A stretch of DNA of 64,000 nucleotides from Diploscapter coronatus (Eukaryota > Nematoda > Chromadorea > Rhabditida > Rhabditidae). A model generated the notes under the pieces. The model was given only the letters and a program-made list of their open reading frames with translations. It was not told the origin of the DNA and searched no databases. The translations under genes were made by a program, and so were the position numbers. The DNA is taken from assembly GCA_964036155.1 (NCBI GenBank), contig OZ038423.1, positions 61,829,249 through 61,893,248 on the forward strand, written 5' to 3'. Shown here in pieces: positions 1 through 14,291 of the stretch. How positions within the stretch are numbered: position 1 is the first letter of the stretch; each line of letters opens with the position of its first letter.

Positions 1-2080
1 CAGGAAAGTGCGATGAATCTGTGGAAAGACTCTCTCACAGCCGTTCGCAAACAACTACCGGAGAAGGTAAAGATTTAGATTTAATTGGTCTCTGGAGACG
101 TTTTTAAAATTTCCTGACTGATACTCCATCATTTTGCAAATTTATGCACTTTTTATTGAAAATATCTTACAGTGAACAGAAAGAAACGGTGATTTGTGCA
201 CTATTTGAAACTACATCATTTTCGAAGCATAACTTTCTAATTCGGACATAGAAAATGCGATTAATTGAAAAGTTCCCCACCTTTGAGATTCAGTAGTGTT
301 AACAAAGAAGGAAAAAATATTTTTCAAGGTCAGAGGATTAAAAATTGACTAAAAACGAAATTTGAATTTTTTCAGGCCTCAGCCATCGACTATATAGCCG
401 ACATCACTTCTGGTCAACATCAATGGTCACCGGTAAAATCAACAGTTTTTTTTTAATTTGAAGTTTAAAACTTTTCCTTTAATCTTGAACTTAAAAAATG
501 ATTGTCGATTTTTTTGGGTTTTGAAATTTGCAAATTTTAGGCGAACCACGCTCGACCGACGTTCTGCAATTTCTGCCGGGAAAAGTTGTCCGGAGTACCT
601 TGGCATGGATATTCGTGTGATGGTAAGCGATTTTCTAGTTGAAACTTGAGTAACTGATCGTAAGGCTAGCGAATTGTTTATCTTTATTCCCTGTATTTTA
701 TCGGCATCTATTGAAACATATTGTCATTTGTGAAAGCATGATTCTATTCAAACATACTTATCCTTGCGATATTGGAAAATGAATTAAACACAAGCAGATA
801 AATATATTACTTTAAGTAATTTAGTCTCCTTATACCAGCCCTTTTTAAAACATACTTTTAAAATAAAAAAAGATCATTTCTACCAAGTCATGAAAGATAA
901 TTACCCTAACTATTGGACTAATTGTCTCAGTTTCAGTTTGCAAGTTGAAAGCGCACAAAAAGTGCATGAGCAAGATCAAGGACGTGTGCAAATGGTCCGT
1001 CGAATCGTCCATTCCTCCACGGCTTCAGTACAATAACCCAGAGGTAATTAGTCTAATTAATTTAATTATTTGGTTAATTGGCCTAATTATCTTCATTTCA
1101 GAACACAATTCTGTCGCATCAATGGGTCGAAGGAAATCTACCGATGTCGTCCAAATGTGCGGTCTGTGAGAAAGTCTGCGGTTCGGTGCTCAAACTTTCG
1201 GTATGTTTCTAATTTTCGTTAGAATGAGCCTTTTTCGTTTCCTAATGGTACTTCCGTGTGTCTCCGTGAAACATCAATTTAGTCAAACTTATCAATTGAC
1301 GAGTTTTTTCATTGCTTTTTATTTTTATTTTAGGATGTGAGTTTTGTTAGTTGAAGGTGTCTTTTTGAAAAGTTTCAAATGAATAATTTTTAAAATTATC
1401 TCTTCAAAGCTTTCTAAAATTAGATTATTTAAAAAAAAAAACTGATTTTACGATTTTCTTAAAACCATTTTGTCATTTTCAGGATTGGCGTTGTCTGTGG
1501 TGCGCGTGTTTCGTGCACGACGGCTGTCTGTCCTCGTTGTCTCGCGGCTGCACCCTCGGGCCCGCGTCTTTGTCCGTCCTCTCGCCCGTCGCCATTCGAT
1601 CCGTCACTCTCAGTGGGTCTACGGAAATCAGAACTGATGCTATTGGTGGGGGGTCTTTTTTGTTTTTTTTCTTTCATTAAAAAAAAAAACATTTTTCCTG
1701 GATTTCTAATCATGCTTTTTTTTTTTTTAAGAATTTATCTTTTCTTGATATTTTTGATAAATTTGTACTTTTTCAAAAAAAAAAAAAAAAAGAATTACTT
1801 TTGTAAACGTAGATTTTTTTCTGATAAAAAAAAATAATCAATCATTTTCAGGCGGTGAATGCCCCGGCGGCTCGCCCTTGCTCGTGTTTGTAAACTCGAA
1901 GAGCGGCAATAGTCAGGGTCAAAGGATGATCCGCAAACTGCGTCGACTGCTCAACCCTCTGCAGGTCTTCGATATCACTGCCTGTCCGCCGGAGTTCACG
2001 TAGGTTTCGGAGAGTTCATTGATTTGGAAGAGGGAGAGAGATTCATTGTTAAGCGCGTTCCGGCTTGTGCATATTATAGA

Positions 2081-2119
<39 letters not shown>

Positions 2120-5100
2120 TTAGTCTAAAACGGATGGACAGAATGAAGATTTTGAAGTATTTGAGTTATTGTGTCGAAATGAACATATGATAGCATCGAA
2201 ATCGAAAGTTAGGCATTATTTTCAATAGGACTGCCATTATCTATAATGTTATTAGAGATCCTAAAATTATACAGATAAATTTGTGTTTTCAAATTGTCGA
2301 CGTAGAGGAAGTTTTTTTTCCTCAAAACATTTCAAAATTTTGACAGTATTCCGGTTTTCGAAAAAAAAAAAAAAACTCGTTATCAGACTTGTGAAAGGAA
2401 AGAAAAGTAGTAATCGAATTACTCACTAGTTGAGTTGTCACTTCCTTTGCTAACTTTGCAAATTATCAGTTAAAAAAGTGGTAGACGAAATGGGGAAATG
2501 GGAAGTGACTCATTTAAAGTCAAAAGAGCTACCGTCAAATTACATTCCTACTGAGGAACTAAAATATAGAATTTTTGAAACGTATCATGAAATTATTTGC
2601 GAAGCGAGTTGCCAGACATTTTGAAAGTATTTTTATCTTGAGACAAATGGCAAAAGAACGAATTGCAAATATGAAAGATTGGAAAAGAGTAGAAGAGTAG
2701 AACAATTTTGAAAAGTTGGTTTTATTGTTTGACATTAAAGAAATCGAGAATTAGTTGAATTAGAGCACATATGCAGAAAGAAAATGTGTTAAATTTCTGA
2801 AACACAGCTGTAATATGTAAATCGATTTATATAAATTTAAAATCTCAGGCTGACATTCTTCGAAGCCCTCGAAACATTTCGAGTACTGGTTTGTGGTGGG
2901 GACGGTACAGTTGGATGGGTGCTGAGTGCCATCGACAAACTGGGGCTGCATTCCAGAGTTCGCATTTTTAAGAGATAACTTCGAAAAATGATAAATAGTT
3001 TTTATAAAAGAAAATAGATGAAATTTTTAGCTCTTGATTTTTTTTCTTTAGTTAAAATTATAACTCTTTCAGTGTCAATTAGCCGTTCTTCCTCTTGGCA
3101 CTGGAAATGACCTGGCTCGAGTCCTCGGTTGGGGTCACGCGTTCTACGATGAAAATCAGCTACCGCAACTCGTTAGGGTCTTGGAACGCGCACATACCAG
3201 AATGTTGGATAGGTAAAATTTATGCTTCTTTTAAATTGTCATGAATTTTGTCGAAATTTTCTAAAAGTTGGTCTTCAACTTTTATATCTTCTGCAACTTC
3301 AGAGGATAAAAATTAGGTCAAATTGAGCTTCTCGGGAAGTTGGTTCATTTTTATCTCTTTTGACTTTTTCTTTCGAAAAATTAGTAGGAATTTTAATGAA
3401 ATCTGTAAAATACTTTTATTTATTTTCAGGTGGAGTATATTTGCGTTGGAGGGCGACGAGGCCCGTGTGATCCAGCAGCACGAGGCTATCCTCATCGACA
3501 TTTTGACTGATATTTTCAAGGCACACAAAACCAAGGACGTTCACGATTCTGTCGCGTGAGTTTTCAATTTCTTAACTTCGAAAAATTGCACAACTTGCAT
3601 TGATTCAAATATATGCTGGCACCTTCATAGTAATTTTGAAGCTTATTTGATTTACTCTGAAGAAGGTTCTGTAATTAGTGATAGAAAGGACGGTGGAGCA
3701 TTAACTAGCTCTTTAGTCTGCCTATTTAATGTTTTTTAACGTATTTGTTTATTTTTTATTTCTCAAATTTCAGCCAGCTCTGTTCTGCGATCAACGCAAT
3801 CGACGACTCGTCGAGTGACGAGAATCAGAATCGGCCGAGCGGGACGAACACCGCAAAGGCACTCTGCCCTTGCGATGATCATTTCGCTAATTGGTAAGGA
3901 TTTTGAAAATGTTTTACTTCAGAAATTTGATCACTATCTATCGAATATCTTATCTACCAGTTAGATAAAACTTATCAAAGCTTTGAAATTTCTATTTTTC
4001 GTTAAATCTTCGATGCGCTATCACGAGGTAATTGCTCCTTGCAAACATTTTTATCATATTTTTGAAACGTATAAAACGTTTTTGAACTGAAAAATGCACT
4101 GATAATTTATAAAAAAAAAAAAAACGAGACGGTGGACTGGTAATTTTTAACAAACACGATATTCTCAGTATTTTGAAACCTACTAAATCCACTTTAGTTC
4201 AAAGTTCATAAATATTCATGGGCTTTTTCAAAGTGCAAATAAAAAAACTGAATTTTAATGAAAGGGTTTTTGATTTTTGACTGTTTATTTCTCCTGGTTT
4301 TATACGGGAAAATAAACAATCAAAAATCAAAAGTTTTTTCATTAAAATGCAATTTTTTGATTGTTTATTTCTCCTTATTTTGTATGTTTCAGCAGCGAGA
4401 CTCTGCTGGGCAAATTGCGCGTTTTGCTGCGAACATTCGACGCCACGAATAAACAGAAAGACCAGAAAATCGAGCAGAGGGAAAACGGAAATGTCGCCAA
4501 TGGATTCGTCGCCGAGTCGGAGCGGACTGCTAGGTGAGGGATCAGGAAAGAAAAATTGAAAAATAAAGTGATTTAAAAAATAATAGCGATTTTGAAGAGA
4601 ATGTTTACAATTTCGTAGAATTCATTTTAAGGATGTTCTTCCTTCTTCTAAATTTGAAAATTATGTAGCTTTGAAAAGACGAGTACATATCAGAGTTATA
4701 AAAGATTAGTTAAAATCTCTGAAAATTGAATTTTTCAGAGCCGAGAGCTTCAAGAAGACGCTCCACGAGATCATGACGATTTCGGTCAAGCGGATACACT
4801 CGCAAAATAAGTATGTACATTTTAATTTTTTTATGTTTCAAAAAGTTACTATAAGTGGCAACAATTCCTCTTTATGATGTGTTAAAGGCCATCTGAAAAA
4901 AATAAAAGAATTTTAAATTTTCAGCTTCACCGGCATCGCAGCGACGAAACGGGAGCGATTCGGAAAGAAACGAAGTCGGACGACTCCGGGGCCGGGGACG
5001 AGCAAATTCTCGCACTCGACGGTCTCCTCGTTCTCCGCGTCGAGTCCACCCCCTTCACCATTTCGACTACACGTCGGTCCGAATGTGTCACAGACTGTGT

Positions 5101-8100
5101 CCTCTTGTGGTAGGCTATCTTCTCGTATATTTACCTTAAGGCAACTAAAAATAATGATTTTTAAATGATAGTTACTTTAATGAATAACTATTAAAGCATA
5201 TCACGAAACGTTTTTCTTCATTTCATAAATTTAACAATTTTTTGATATCATAATCTAAAAAGTAATTTAACTAAGTATTTTTGATTGTTGCATTTATGGA
5301 TGATTGCTGAAACATAATGAAATATTATCTTTCGAAAATTTAGCAAGTTTTGATATCAGTACAGTAGAAAATCAAGTCTAGCTTGTTTCCGTGTGTTATA
5401 AATGATTTCTGAAACTTGCCAAATATGTATTTATTTTTCCAGAACTGTCTGCAGCTCTAAGTTCTTCAAATGCACTGCCTCCAATCGAAATTCTCGAACC
5501 TCTGACACTGAATGCCTCTTCGAAACAGGACAGTTCGAATATGTGAGTATTATTTATTTTATCAAGCGATATACGTCACAATACCTAATTTTAAAGTATC
5601 GTACTTATGAATAACTTTTGATACATAACTAAATCAGTTCTAGAACATATTTGTAGATAAATTTGCTATACTTAAAAATTTCTACAAAAATAATGAGAAA
5701 CAAGATCGCTCACAAATTCACGAGTATCTTTGGGATCATACTGTATATAAAATAGGCATTCGAAAAGTTTGTTCTGATTCAATTATATTTCAAAGTTGCT
5801 TTTTAATGAATGAACTCGAAGGAAAATTACTCTTCGAATTTATTCGCTTTAAATACGAAAGAAAAATCTTTCAGGTTGGAAGTATCGAACGGCACGGAAG
5901 ACACGTCGAGTTTCGACGAGACGGAGGGCGGAATGGTGAAGCGGCAGTCAGAATGCGCGCTGCACACCGCGACCAATGAGGAAGTCACCAATGTCGACAT
6001 CAAACTCAGCCATTCCGATAGCAGTTTGTACGGTATGTTTCTTTCTTCATTTCTTCATTGGAAAATTTACATTTCGATAATTCGCGAAATTTTCCAATTC
6101 TCGGGAGTTCAAACATTTTCTTCGACGAGATGACGTTGAAACTGAAAAAGGCTACAAATTTCCCAAAAAAAACGCCAAAATTCAGTTTTTTAATATCCTT
6201 ACAATAACCTAGATTTTTCTACTTTATATGCGAACTTCGAAACCTATAAAAGTCCATATTTTCAGAGCGGACCCAAGCAGCGCTGAACGGCAGGAAGAAA
6301 CCGCATCACGAACGGCACAAGTCGGATGCTCCTTATACGACTAAGTAAAACTTTCATCTTTTTTTGATTTATGCTTTTTTTTTCAGAAATTCGGTGCCAA
6401 CGAGAAATTTGGCGGGCGCTTCGATGATCGCCGAGGTTTTGTTGCTGAATTTGCCTCAACTGAAAGAACCCAGTTTGGACAAGGAATTCAGAGCGCCTAT
6501 GTAGGTTTAAAAGTTTGCTTTTGAGAATGTTCAAGTTAAATTTTAATATCTTTCTAAACACGAAGGAAAATTAAAAACGGTTACGATCAAAATTTTCAGA
6601 ATGCTTCAAGTTTTTGATATAACTTTTATTGATAGAAAGTTCCGATAATTTCTTGCCAACAGAACTCATTTTTCAAACTTCTTTTCAAATTTTCGGCTAG
6701 AGTACGTTTCAAGTTTTCGATTTAAAATGTCTTAGAAATACACCTTCAATAACTTTTTTTCGAGAGAGAAATATTAAAATTAAATAATTTCGATTTTTCA
6801 GACGCGAATACAAAGAGCTGAAAGTGATGAACAATTATTTCGGGATTGGTCTCGATGCGAAAATTGCGCTGGAATTCCATAACAAGCGGGAAGAGTCAGA
6901 TAAGGTCTTTGTTAAATCCTTAAATTAAAAAAGCAAAAGTCTTGAAACTTTTTACGTGACAATGAAAAAACTCTTAGAAAGAAGAAAAATGTTCTCTTTC
7001 AGAAAGGAAATAACGATACTGCAGAAAAAAAGATTGATTAAAAAAAAATTCAGACCCGAAGTCGCTCGAAGTTGTTTCTGTGGTACGGTATGCTGGGCGG
7101 GAAGGAATTGGTGCATCGAACGTATCGAAATTTGGAACAAAGGATCAAGCTCGAATGTGATGGCGTACCGATTGATTTACCTTCTTTACAAGGTAGAACA
7201 TTCATTTTAGAGCTCGAATTACTCAAAATAGGGTTTTTTTTTTCAAAAAATATACTTTTTCTAAACTTCAAATTCAATTTTTACTATTTATTTTAGTTTT
7301 TGAAATTTTTATCTTCAGGAATCGTGATTCTGAACATTCCTTCCTACTCTGGTGGTGCGAATTTCTGGGGAACGGCCAAAGACGATTCGTTCACGGTGCA
7401 AAGTTTTGATGACCGGGTTTTGGAGGTGAGAATCTTTTTGGATTTATCGAATTATTCTTGTATGTTTCGATGAGATCTTAGTCGTATTTTAGCGTTTTGC
7501 ATATATTCGGGTAAATCATAGTAAATTTAAATTATTTCAAAGTACTGAATTAAAGTCTGGATACAATTTGGCATTCATTTTTCTTATGTATGTTTCAATT
7601 AGTTCAGTTGAACTCTGAAGAATTGATTCTTAATTAACGATCAAGCCATGTAAATTTCATTAGTTTCTTTCTTATGCTTCAGAAATATGTTATTACATCT
7701 TTTTATTGGTGAGCGAGTGATGATTATAGTAAAAGAGTTAAGGATCCTCAAAATTCGAATTTTATCTTTTCAGGTGGTGGCTCTGTTCGGTGTGATCCAC
7801 GTGGCGACATCCCGAGTTCCAAACGTCGTCCGACTTCAGAATCACCGCATCGCTCAGTGTCGACACGTCAGGATTCTGATTCTCGGCGGAGAGCCAATTC
7901 CGATTCAGGTTCGAGTTTTTTGTAGTTTTTATTATTTCGTATAAGTGAAATATCGAGTTTCGATACATTGATTTTATATATGATTCTTTTGAAACGTATT
8001 TTGCTATTTTTCACATTTGATGAAAGAATTTAGAGTTGAACTACTTTTAGTTTATTCCCGTTCACCTGTGACCGTTTTAGAACTTACGTAACTATGACCC

Positions 8101-11100
8101 CCTTTTTCGTTCGATAAATAATGATTTTGAAACCTACATTAATCAAGAAAGGCAATCTTAATGGAATTTCCATGTTTCAGGTGGACGGTGAGCCCTGGCT
8201 TCAACCACCCGGCATTCTGCAGATCTCGCACAAAAATCGCGCCCAGCTTCTGGTCAAGAATTCGGTATGATTTCAATTTTACATTCATATTTTGGAATAA
8301 GTTTCATTTTTCTATCTTTTTTTGAAAAAAAATCGAAAATCTGATATATGCATTTATGGTTTTTAATAAATTTAAAAATTGTCGAAATATTACAAATTTG
8401 TTCCAATCTTGTATCTCATTTTGATAAAAAATCAAGTTTGATTTGCGCGTTGATGGTAATTTATAGATTTTGAAAAATTTCTAAATTATTCAAATATGTT
8501 TCACTTTTACAGCTTATTTGACAAAAAAGTCAATAGCTTGATTCTTTTGGTGTTATGGTAGTGTATATTTACAAGTGTCTAAATTAATTTCACTTTTACA
8601 ACTAATTCCGATATGGTGTCAGCGATTTGTTAAGTCGATACGCACTAGCATTTTTATAAATTAATTTTAAAGAGTCGTAAAATTTAGGCCTTCGACGCGA
8701 CGCTCCGCAAATGGGAGGAGCAAAAAGAGCGCTCGACGGCCCCCTCCACACCCACGCACGAAATGGTGTCGTTCGTGAAGCGAGCCTGTGAATTCGTCAG
8801 ACTGGTGGAGACAGAAATGACCCGATTGGGAGTGTCGAATGCAATGCTAGAGGCTCTAGATGCGGCCAGCAATGCTATCAGCGCACAGCAGGAAGCGGAA
8901 CAGGTGAAAATTATTTGCTGCATTTATTTTTAATTATAAATTTGATAATATTTTAACCTTTCTTTAAGCTAGATTGATGATTGAATTTTATGATTTTTTC
9001 TTCTGTAAATTTGGTGTGAATAGAGATTTCGGAACCAATAAAATTCTTTTAAGACTATAAGAAAGGTTTGTGAGACTTATTTGTCATGTGTAAAAATTTT
9101 AAACGCAATTTTAGAGCGCAAAAGACGTGACCGAGGAAAGGGAAGAAGTGTTAGCGACGGTGGAAAGACTGCTGGATTTGTTGGAAGATCACTTTGGCTG
9201 GTCTACTGCCAGATTAGAAAAGGGCCAAGCTCCGCATTTCGCTTTCGAGCTCGCATCTTCAACCTCGCAACAAACCTGTTCGGGTAGGGAATTGCTTTTT
9301 TTTTTAAATATATTTTTCTACTAGTATTTCTTCCGGAGGTTATAAAAGAAATTTTCCTGAAAATTGATATGAAAGAACAATAGTTGAAAGTTTATATCAT
9401 TTTTGTTTTAGTATTTTGAAAGACTGAAAAAAGAAATTAATCAGTTTACGATACGCAAATTTGAATTTTAAGAATCATAAATTGAAGCTGCAAATTTCTC
9501 CATTTTTAGGCGAAGAAAGTGATCACTGGCGTTTCACCCTGAACAGTATGCGTCTGGAGATGCGTCGCGAGGAGGCGAGTCTGATAGAAATGAGAGGCGG
9601 GGAGATCAGAGGCAGGAAGAAGGGCAGACTTATCAAGTGGATTGGCAGACGACTGAGGAGGAAACATCAGAGAGCACATTCCGATGGTACGTTCACTTTT
9701 CTTATTAATCACTTGAATACGTTTCAAGTTATTGTTATTTTGAAAAGAAAATTGAAATGTAGTTTGTTCAGTAATATGATTTTGCCAAGTATTAATAATG
9801 AAAGTGATTTTCATTGATTTGCATATAATTCAAGTCGAAATTATTTTTGGAAGATTTTGAAATGAATATAATTTATAACGGATATTTCCATCAATTATCA
9901 CTAGCGAAAAATCATTTTTGTCGGATTCGAGAACTTTCAATGACTAGGATATTTAAAATTATTGCTATTTTGATAGTTTTCAAGTATTTTTGGTGAGCAA
10001 GCGCTTTTGTTGAATATCAATTATAACCTACTATTTTGTGTTTTTGAATTTTTAATGATTTGAATTCCAAGTCAATAATATATTGGAGCTTTCGAATACT
10101 TTTGATGAACTTTCATAATTTTTATTGTAATTTGAATCTGTTTTAAGCTAATGCTATTATTGGAAGAATTTGAAAAATAGTTGACGAAAATTACGAAGAT
10201 TAAGAAGGATAAAAATAACATTTCTAAGACTAACCATTTTCAGTGTCGGACTGGTCTGTGGACGACGTGTGCAAGTGGCTGTCCTCACTCGGTTTGTCGC
10301 ACTACACGCAGCAATTCAAGTCGAACGAAATCCGCGGGTCAGAACTCATACATTTGGCGCAGTCAGATCTCAGGGAATTGGGAGTTCAGAAAATGGGACA
10401 TCTGAAACGATTCGAGGTGGGATGTTTGAGAAATTTTATAGAAAACTCAAAAAACACGTTTTAAAGCTGGGTTTAAAAAGAGGAATTAGGTTAGACGAGA
10501 ATGCAACCTAATGCAAACATAATCATAAGCGTAAGAATGTTTCATAAAAGATGAAAAATGCACTAACTCTAAATAGCGTAATAAGCTGACGAGATATGCT
10601 TCTTTCTTTACCTTTAGTCTTAAAATAAACTGCAATTACGAATTCGTGTACGCTTCTCTTGACTTTTCAAAATGTGCGCAAAACCACTCCTCTATGTTTC
10701 GCAAATGAGATCAAATGATATTACTAAATTTTCAGTAATTTGAATGCGCACTATATGATCATGATCCATAAAAATTGAAAATAATTCGAAGAGCTTACCT
10801 CCACTTGATGTTTTCGCACGAAACGCTCCTCGTCCCATAGAGGGTTTTGTGGTTCTTCTCATCTTCTGAAGCATTCGTTTCCCATTAGTCCATTGAGCTT
10901 TACCCCCTTTTTCCCCTCTCCTCCTTTCCCGTCCCATCCTCTCAGCTTTCCTTCTTCTTTCATCCCTCCACCCTCTTTGCTCGCTGCCTTTCCTAATCTC
11001 ACACTCATTTCCAATTACTAGCCGCGCAACGAAAAACCCGGGAAAATACGAAAATATATGCAGATTTTTGAAGAACAGATAATTTCCATGTGTTGTATTC

Positions 11101-11437
11101 GATTATTGGTTAGTGAAGAGATGACGATTATGCATAAATCCACAATGATAAAAATTTTAGCTACTTTTATTATATTAGAGTTTAGACCATAGATGAGCTA
11201 TTTTACCAATTCATTACAGTATATCATAATATTTCGGAACATTTTTTAAATTATTGAAAATTAAGAAACAAAAATACCCTAACAAAAAAGAACTTTCAGA
11301 CAGCGATCAGTGCTTTGCGCGAGAAGTCGACAGCTGAAACTACCAGGAGTAGACGGAAAGGGAACAGTCTTTCAGAGGAAAGGAGGCAACAAATCGAGGC
11401 TGCTTCTGCTGAATTGCCCAGTATCAACAGTCTGTGA
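1..11437 (+). CDS. dgk-4 (DGKD/DGKH): Type II diacylglycerol kinase (DGK delta/eta class), 5' partial, 28 exons
   Basis: Phosphorylates diacylglycerol to phosphatidic acid at membranes, ending DAG signalling. Exons: 1-66, 376-432, 541-622, 937-1043, 1102-1200, 1483-1645, 1852-1999, 2849-2957, 3073-3212, 3430-3555, 3774-3893, 4393-4533, 4739-4810, 4925-5109, 5443-5542, 5875-6032, 6266-6344, 6387-6500, 6802-6904, 7054-7192, 7319-7425, 7774-7908, 8181-8264, 8688-8903, 9115-9283, 9510-9686, 10244-10416, 11300-11437. All phases join, giving 1,168 residues. Two C1 zinc fingers (about 37-87 and 108-162, HQW...CxxC pattern) precede the catalytic domain (GGDGT near 257, [16 protein letters not shown] near 285). 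A roughly 290-residue insert separates it from the accessory domain ([18 protein letters not shown]), the split arrangement of type II enzymes. A SAM domain (about 1066-1125) follows. The PH domain expected at the N-terminus lies outside the window. The exon 8 donor (AGA|gttcgc) is weak. The C. elegans symbol is from memory of orthology. Confidence 0.93.
2085..2117. repeat. (AT)n microsatellite in DGK intron 7
   Basis: Uninterrupted AT dinucleotide run of about 33 bp inside the 849-bp intron. Confidence 0.95.
4252..4348. repeat. Long hairpin in DGK intron 11
   Basis: Arms 4252-4290 and 4310-4348 are 39-bp inverted copies with about four mismatches (TTTTGATTTTTGACTGTTTA and its near complement) around a 19-bp loop. 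A third partial copy (GATTGTTTATTTCTCC) follows at about 4359. It lies just left of the 9.8-kb duplicated segment and so occurs once. Confidence 0.75.
10800..11060 (+). other. Pyrimidine-rich tract in the last DGK intron (copy at 20799-21059)
   Basis: Within the 883-bp intron 27, the + strand from about 10830 to 11010 is dominated by CCTCTCC/TTCCC runs, unlike the AT-rich introns around it. No exon was found here; on the other strand it gives an Arg/Gly/Lys-rich open frame of no evident meaning. Confidence 0.4.
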
Positions 11438-13353
11438 GATTTGTAAGAATTGAGAGCAACGATATTCACTCAAATGACATGCTAAGCAACGAGAAAACTA
11501 GTCTTTGATCATTGTAAACAAGCGACATTTCAAAATGTCAGGTATTAACTTTAGCAGAAACTCGTCTAAATTATTTTTTTAAATCGTTCATATTTTCTAG
11601 TCAGAAGTAATGGAATAATAATAGCTAGAACAATTTATTTTTAAACATCATTACTTTTGCTTTATTCTAATCGAAAAACTCATACATCTGATATATCCCG
11701 CAGTCTGTTTCTATACAAGGTTCAAATTCAAATACTCGATATGTTTATCATTTATCTGTAACCATAGATTTTTATTCAATTTGGGTGTTGTCGAGAATGA
11801 TTTGAAGATTCTCGCCACAACGAAATTTTTTTCTGACTATGATATTTTGCGGAACTGTGACATCGAAATTTTATGTCGTTCAGTCCGTAAATTTTCGTGA
11901 TTTTCGTATTCCTTATAGGACGTTTCGTGAATACCGTAAACTTGAAATAGAAGATCTTCTAAATTAGAGGACCCCCTAATATATATATATATATATATAG
12001 ATCCTTCAAAAATCGAAATTTCTTTAGTATATAAAAAATAAACCCGCCTTTTTACGAGTTTAGAAATTTGTAAGCTCATTAACTTCTATTCTAGGTTTCA
12101 CGGTATACATATTTTCTGTGAACATTAGCGTCGATTTTCTCTGAAATTTACAAAATCTCGGAGAAAACTACTCGCCATTCGCGTTTTTCATAAGATATTT
12201 CAGTCGTTTTGTGATGTAATTTTGGTCCTTTTGTTCTGTTCATAGATTTTCGTTAGTGGAAAGGAGATATTCTATCATTTTGTAATTATTTATTCGGAGA
12301 AATTCTGGTGTAACGATGAAAAAAGATTCTTTTGGATACTTTAGTTTTACTTTAATTTTAAGAGATTATCCTTTTTCGAAAATTTAGGAAATTTTTCATC
12401 GTTATTCTAAATTTTCACCCATATTTTATCGAATTAATCTAATCGGTCGGCTTTTTGCGTGCTCATTCTGTTAGACAATTTGAATACGTGGTTCTGTAGG
12501 ACACTATCATATATTCCACTCTCTATTATCTATGAGATGAGCCTCGTCTGTCTCTGGGATAAAAGAATGTTGCGAAGCTTTCTCGTTGACTCTGATTTTC
12601 TTTTTCGCTCTCCCCTTTCTACATTATTTTTCACTTGCGTATCACATTGCGCTCGCACCATCTTTTCTCGCACAGACAGGCAACAACCGATCTCAGTGAT
12701 AGTGGGGAGTATTGTATAGTTCCTCGCAGCAATTAGACATATACAACTAGTCACATATTCACCACTTGGAACTCCATATAAAAGCAACAAATCTTTGAAA
12801 ACCATACATATTTTCTCGTGACATTGACATTACACTTTTGCCAACCTCAATTCTATCAGTTCATTCATCTCGAATACACGCGTGCGATATAAAATGCACA
12901 TATTTATCAGATTTTTATTTCATATAAACGTCATTTTACTGTAAAAAAAATCATGCTAAATTATCATCTTCATTGAACTTTCTGGTCTCAAATGCCGATA
13001 TATAAACTTTTTAAAAGTAAGCGGAGAAAATATTGAATCATTACCTTGATCTTTCCATAAAATTCGGAATAACCAGATGAATCAGATGAAAATGATATTA
13101 TTTCTTCTGAAGTCAGTAAAGCGATGACAATTTTTTAGTTATTTAGTGTTCTTCTTTTCGATTTTTTTCTCTATTCGCTCAACTCTCATCTTTTGTTTTT
13201 CGTTTTTCTATTCGATGAAAACTGCGGTTACAATTTTCTTCTATCGAAAAAACTACACCTTGTGGAATAAAATTAATTTATTTGTGCATAGAAACTTGTC
13301 TTTACCTCAGAAATCTATACAAAAACATTAATATTCAAAGAAGTTTGTTGATT
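11438..13353. other. Convergent intergenic region between DGK and the NHL gene (copy at 21437-23352)
   Basis: This is the tail-to-tail gap of two genes. The first AATAAA after the DGK stop is at 12037-12042, so the DGK 3' UTR would be about 600 nt. An (AT)n run lies at about 11979-11999 (copy 21978-21998). For the - strand gene an AATAAA (seen as TTTATT) lies at 13277-13282 and 23276-23281, about 70 bp past its stop. I see no supported exon here. Confidence 0.6.
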
Positions 13354-14291
13354 TCACCGGAACTGATATTTGTGCAATCGGATGGCATTTTTCAGAGGAA
13401 TCACTACGAGACCCCACGACACCGAGAAATACGGGATCTAAAAAGATAGCTATTGAGGATAAAAAGAATAATTTGTGAAGATCACAATGATTCATTTGCA
13501 AAGATAATGATCTTCACACAATTCTGCAAAAATATTTTTTCTTAAAAACTCACCATTGCATCACAAATGGCTACGTTTTTAGAACTGGCCCAAGATAATG
13601 TGTCAACCAATTGAATCGAAGCGAGGAAGCGATTGGCAACAAATAATCGACCTAAAATAATAACAATTTCAATCGAAGATTCAAATAAGTTTTCACTAAT
13701 CTTATTCAGCGTGTAAAAATTTGCTAACAAACAGTAACAATACAGTTTTGCATGCTGTATTCAACAAACACCAAAATTGCATCTTGCAATTTCAATAAGC
13801 TAAAAAGGTTTTTTTTTTTTTAAATCCTCTACTAACCAGCTTCATCCTTTGCCAGAGCTCCAGGCCTTTCGCAGATGGCCATCCTCCTTCTGTCGACCAC
13901 TTCAGATTCCCTGATCGAGAGCATGATCACGTAATTCTTTCTGCCTTCGATCACGAGCAATTGTGTGATCGGTCCGATCGTGGCGAAGGCAATCATGTCC
14001 GTCCACGACTCGGACAATTTGTATTCGAGCTCAACCCATCGTCCTTCGGGCGATAGCTCGTACAGACCAGAGAAAATCTGGAATAATATGCATTAAAATG
14101 GGAACGTGGCAAAATCAATGATAAGAAGTGGCGTGTTGGCAGAGTAATGAATTTTGTCTACACTTCCAATGTCCTTGAGAATAAGACAGATCAATATTTC
14201 GATCAACGTTTTCATAGTCTATGGCTAATGATATAGAATTTTGAAGATTCAAGAAAATTTGTCTCACCTCCCCACAAACATTCAAATAGAG
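13354..14291 (-). CDS. Truncated duplicate of the 3' exons of the NHL-propeller gene, probably an assembly artefact
   Basis: Identical to the last exons of the large - strand gene: 13354-13437 (stop), 13554-13651, 13837-14077 and 14268-14291, where the exon is cut by the gap. The intact version is at 23353-24446. Confidence 0.9.

Larger units (their letters stand above)
4493..14291. repeat. 9,799-bp exact repeat, copy 1 (flanks assembly gap)
   Basis: Every line compared here matches the stretch starting at 14492 after a shift of 9,999, introns and microsatellites included. It starts inside DGK exon 12 and stops inside an exon of the - strand NHL gene, directly against the run of N. Such identity over introns points to two overlapping contig ends placed side by side, not to an old duplication. 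Confidence 0.97.

Noticed and set aside
12530..12805. 91-codon - strand open frame in the DGK/NHL convergent gap
   Set aside because: No domain, no splice context, compositionally like random AT-rich sequence, and between two gene ends.
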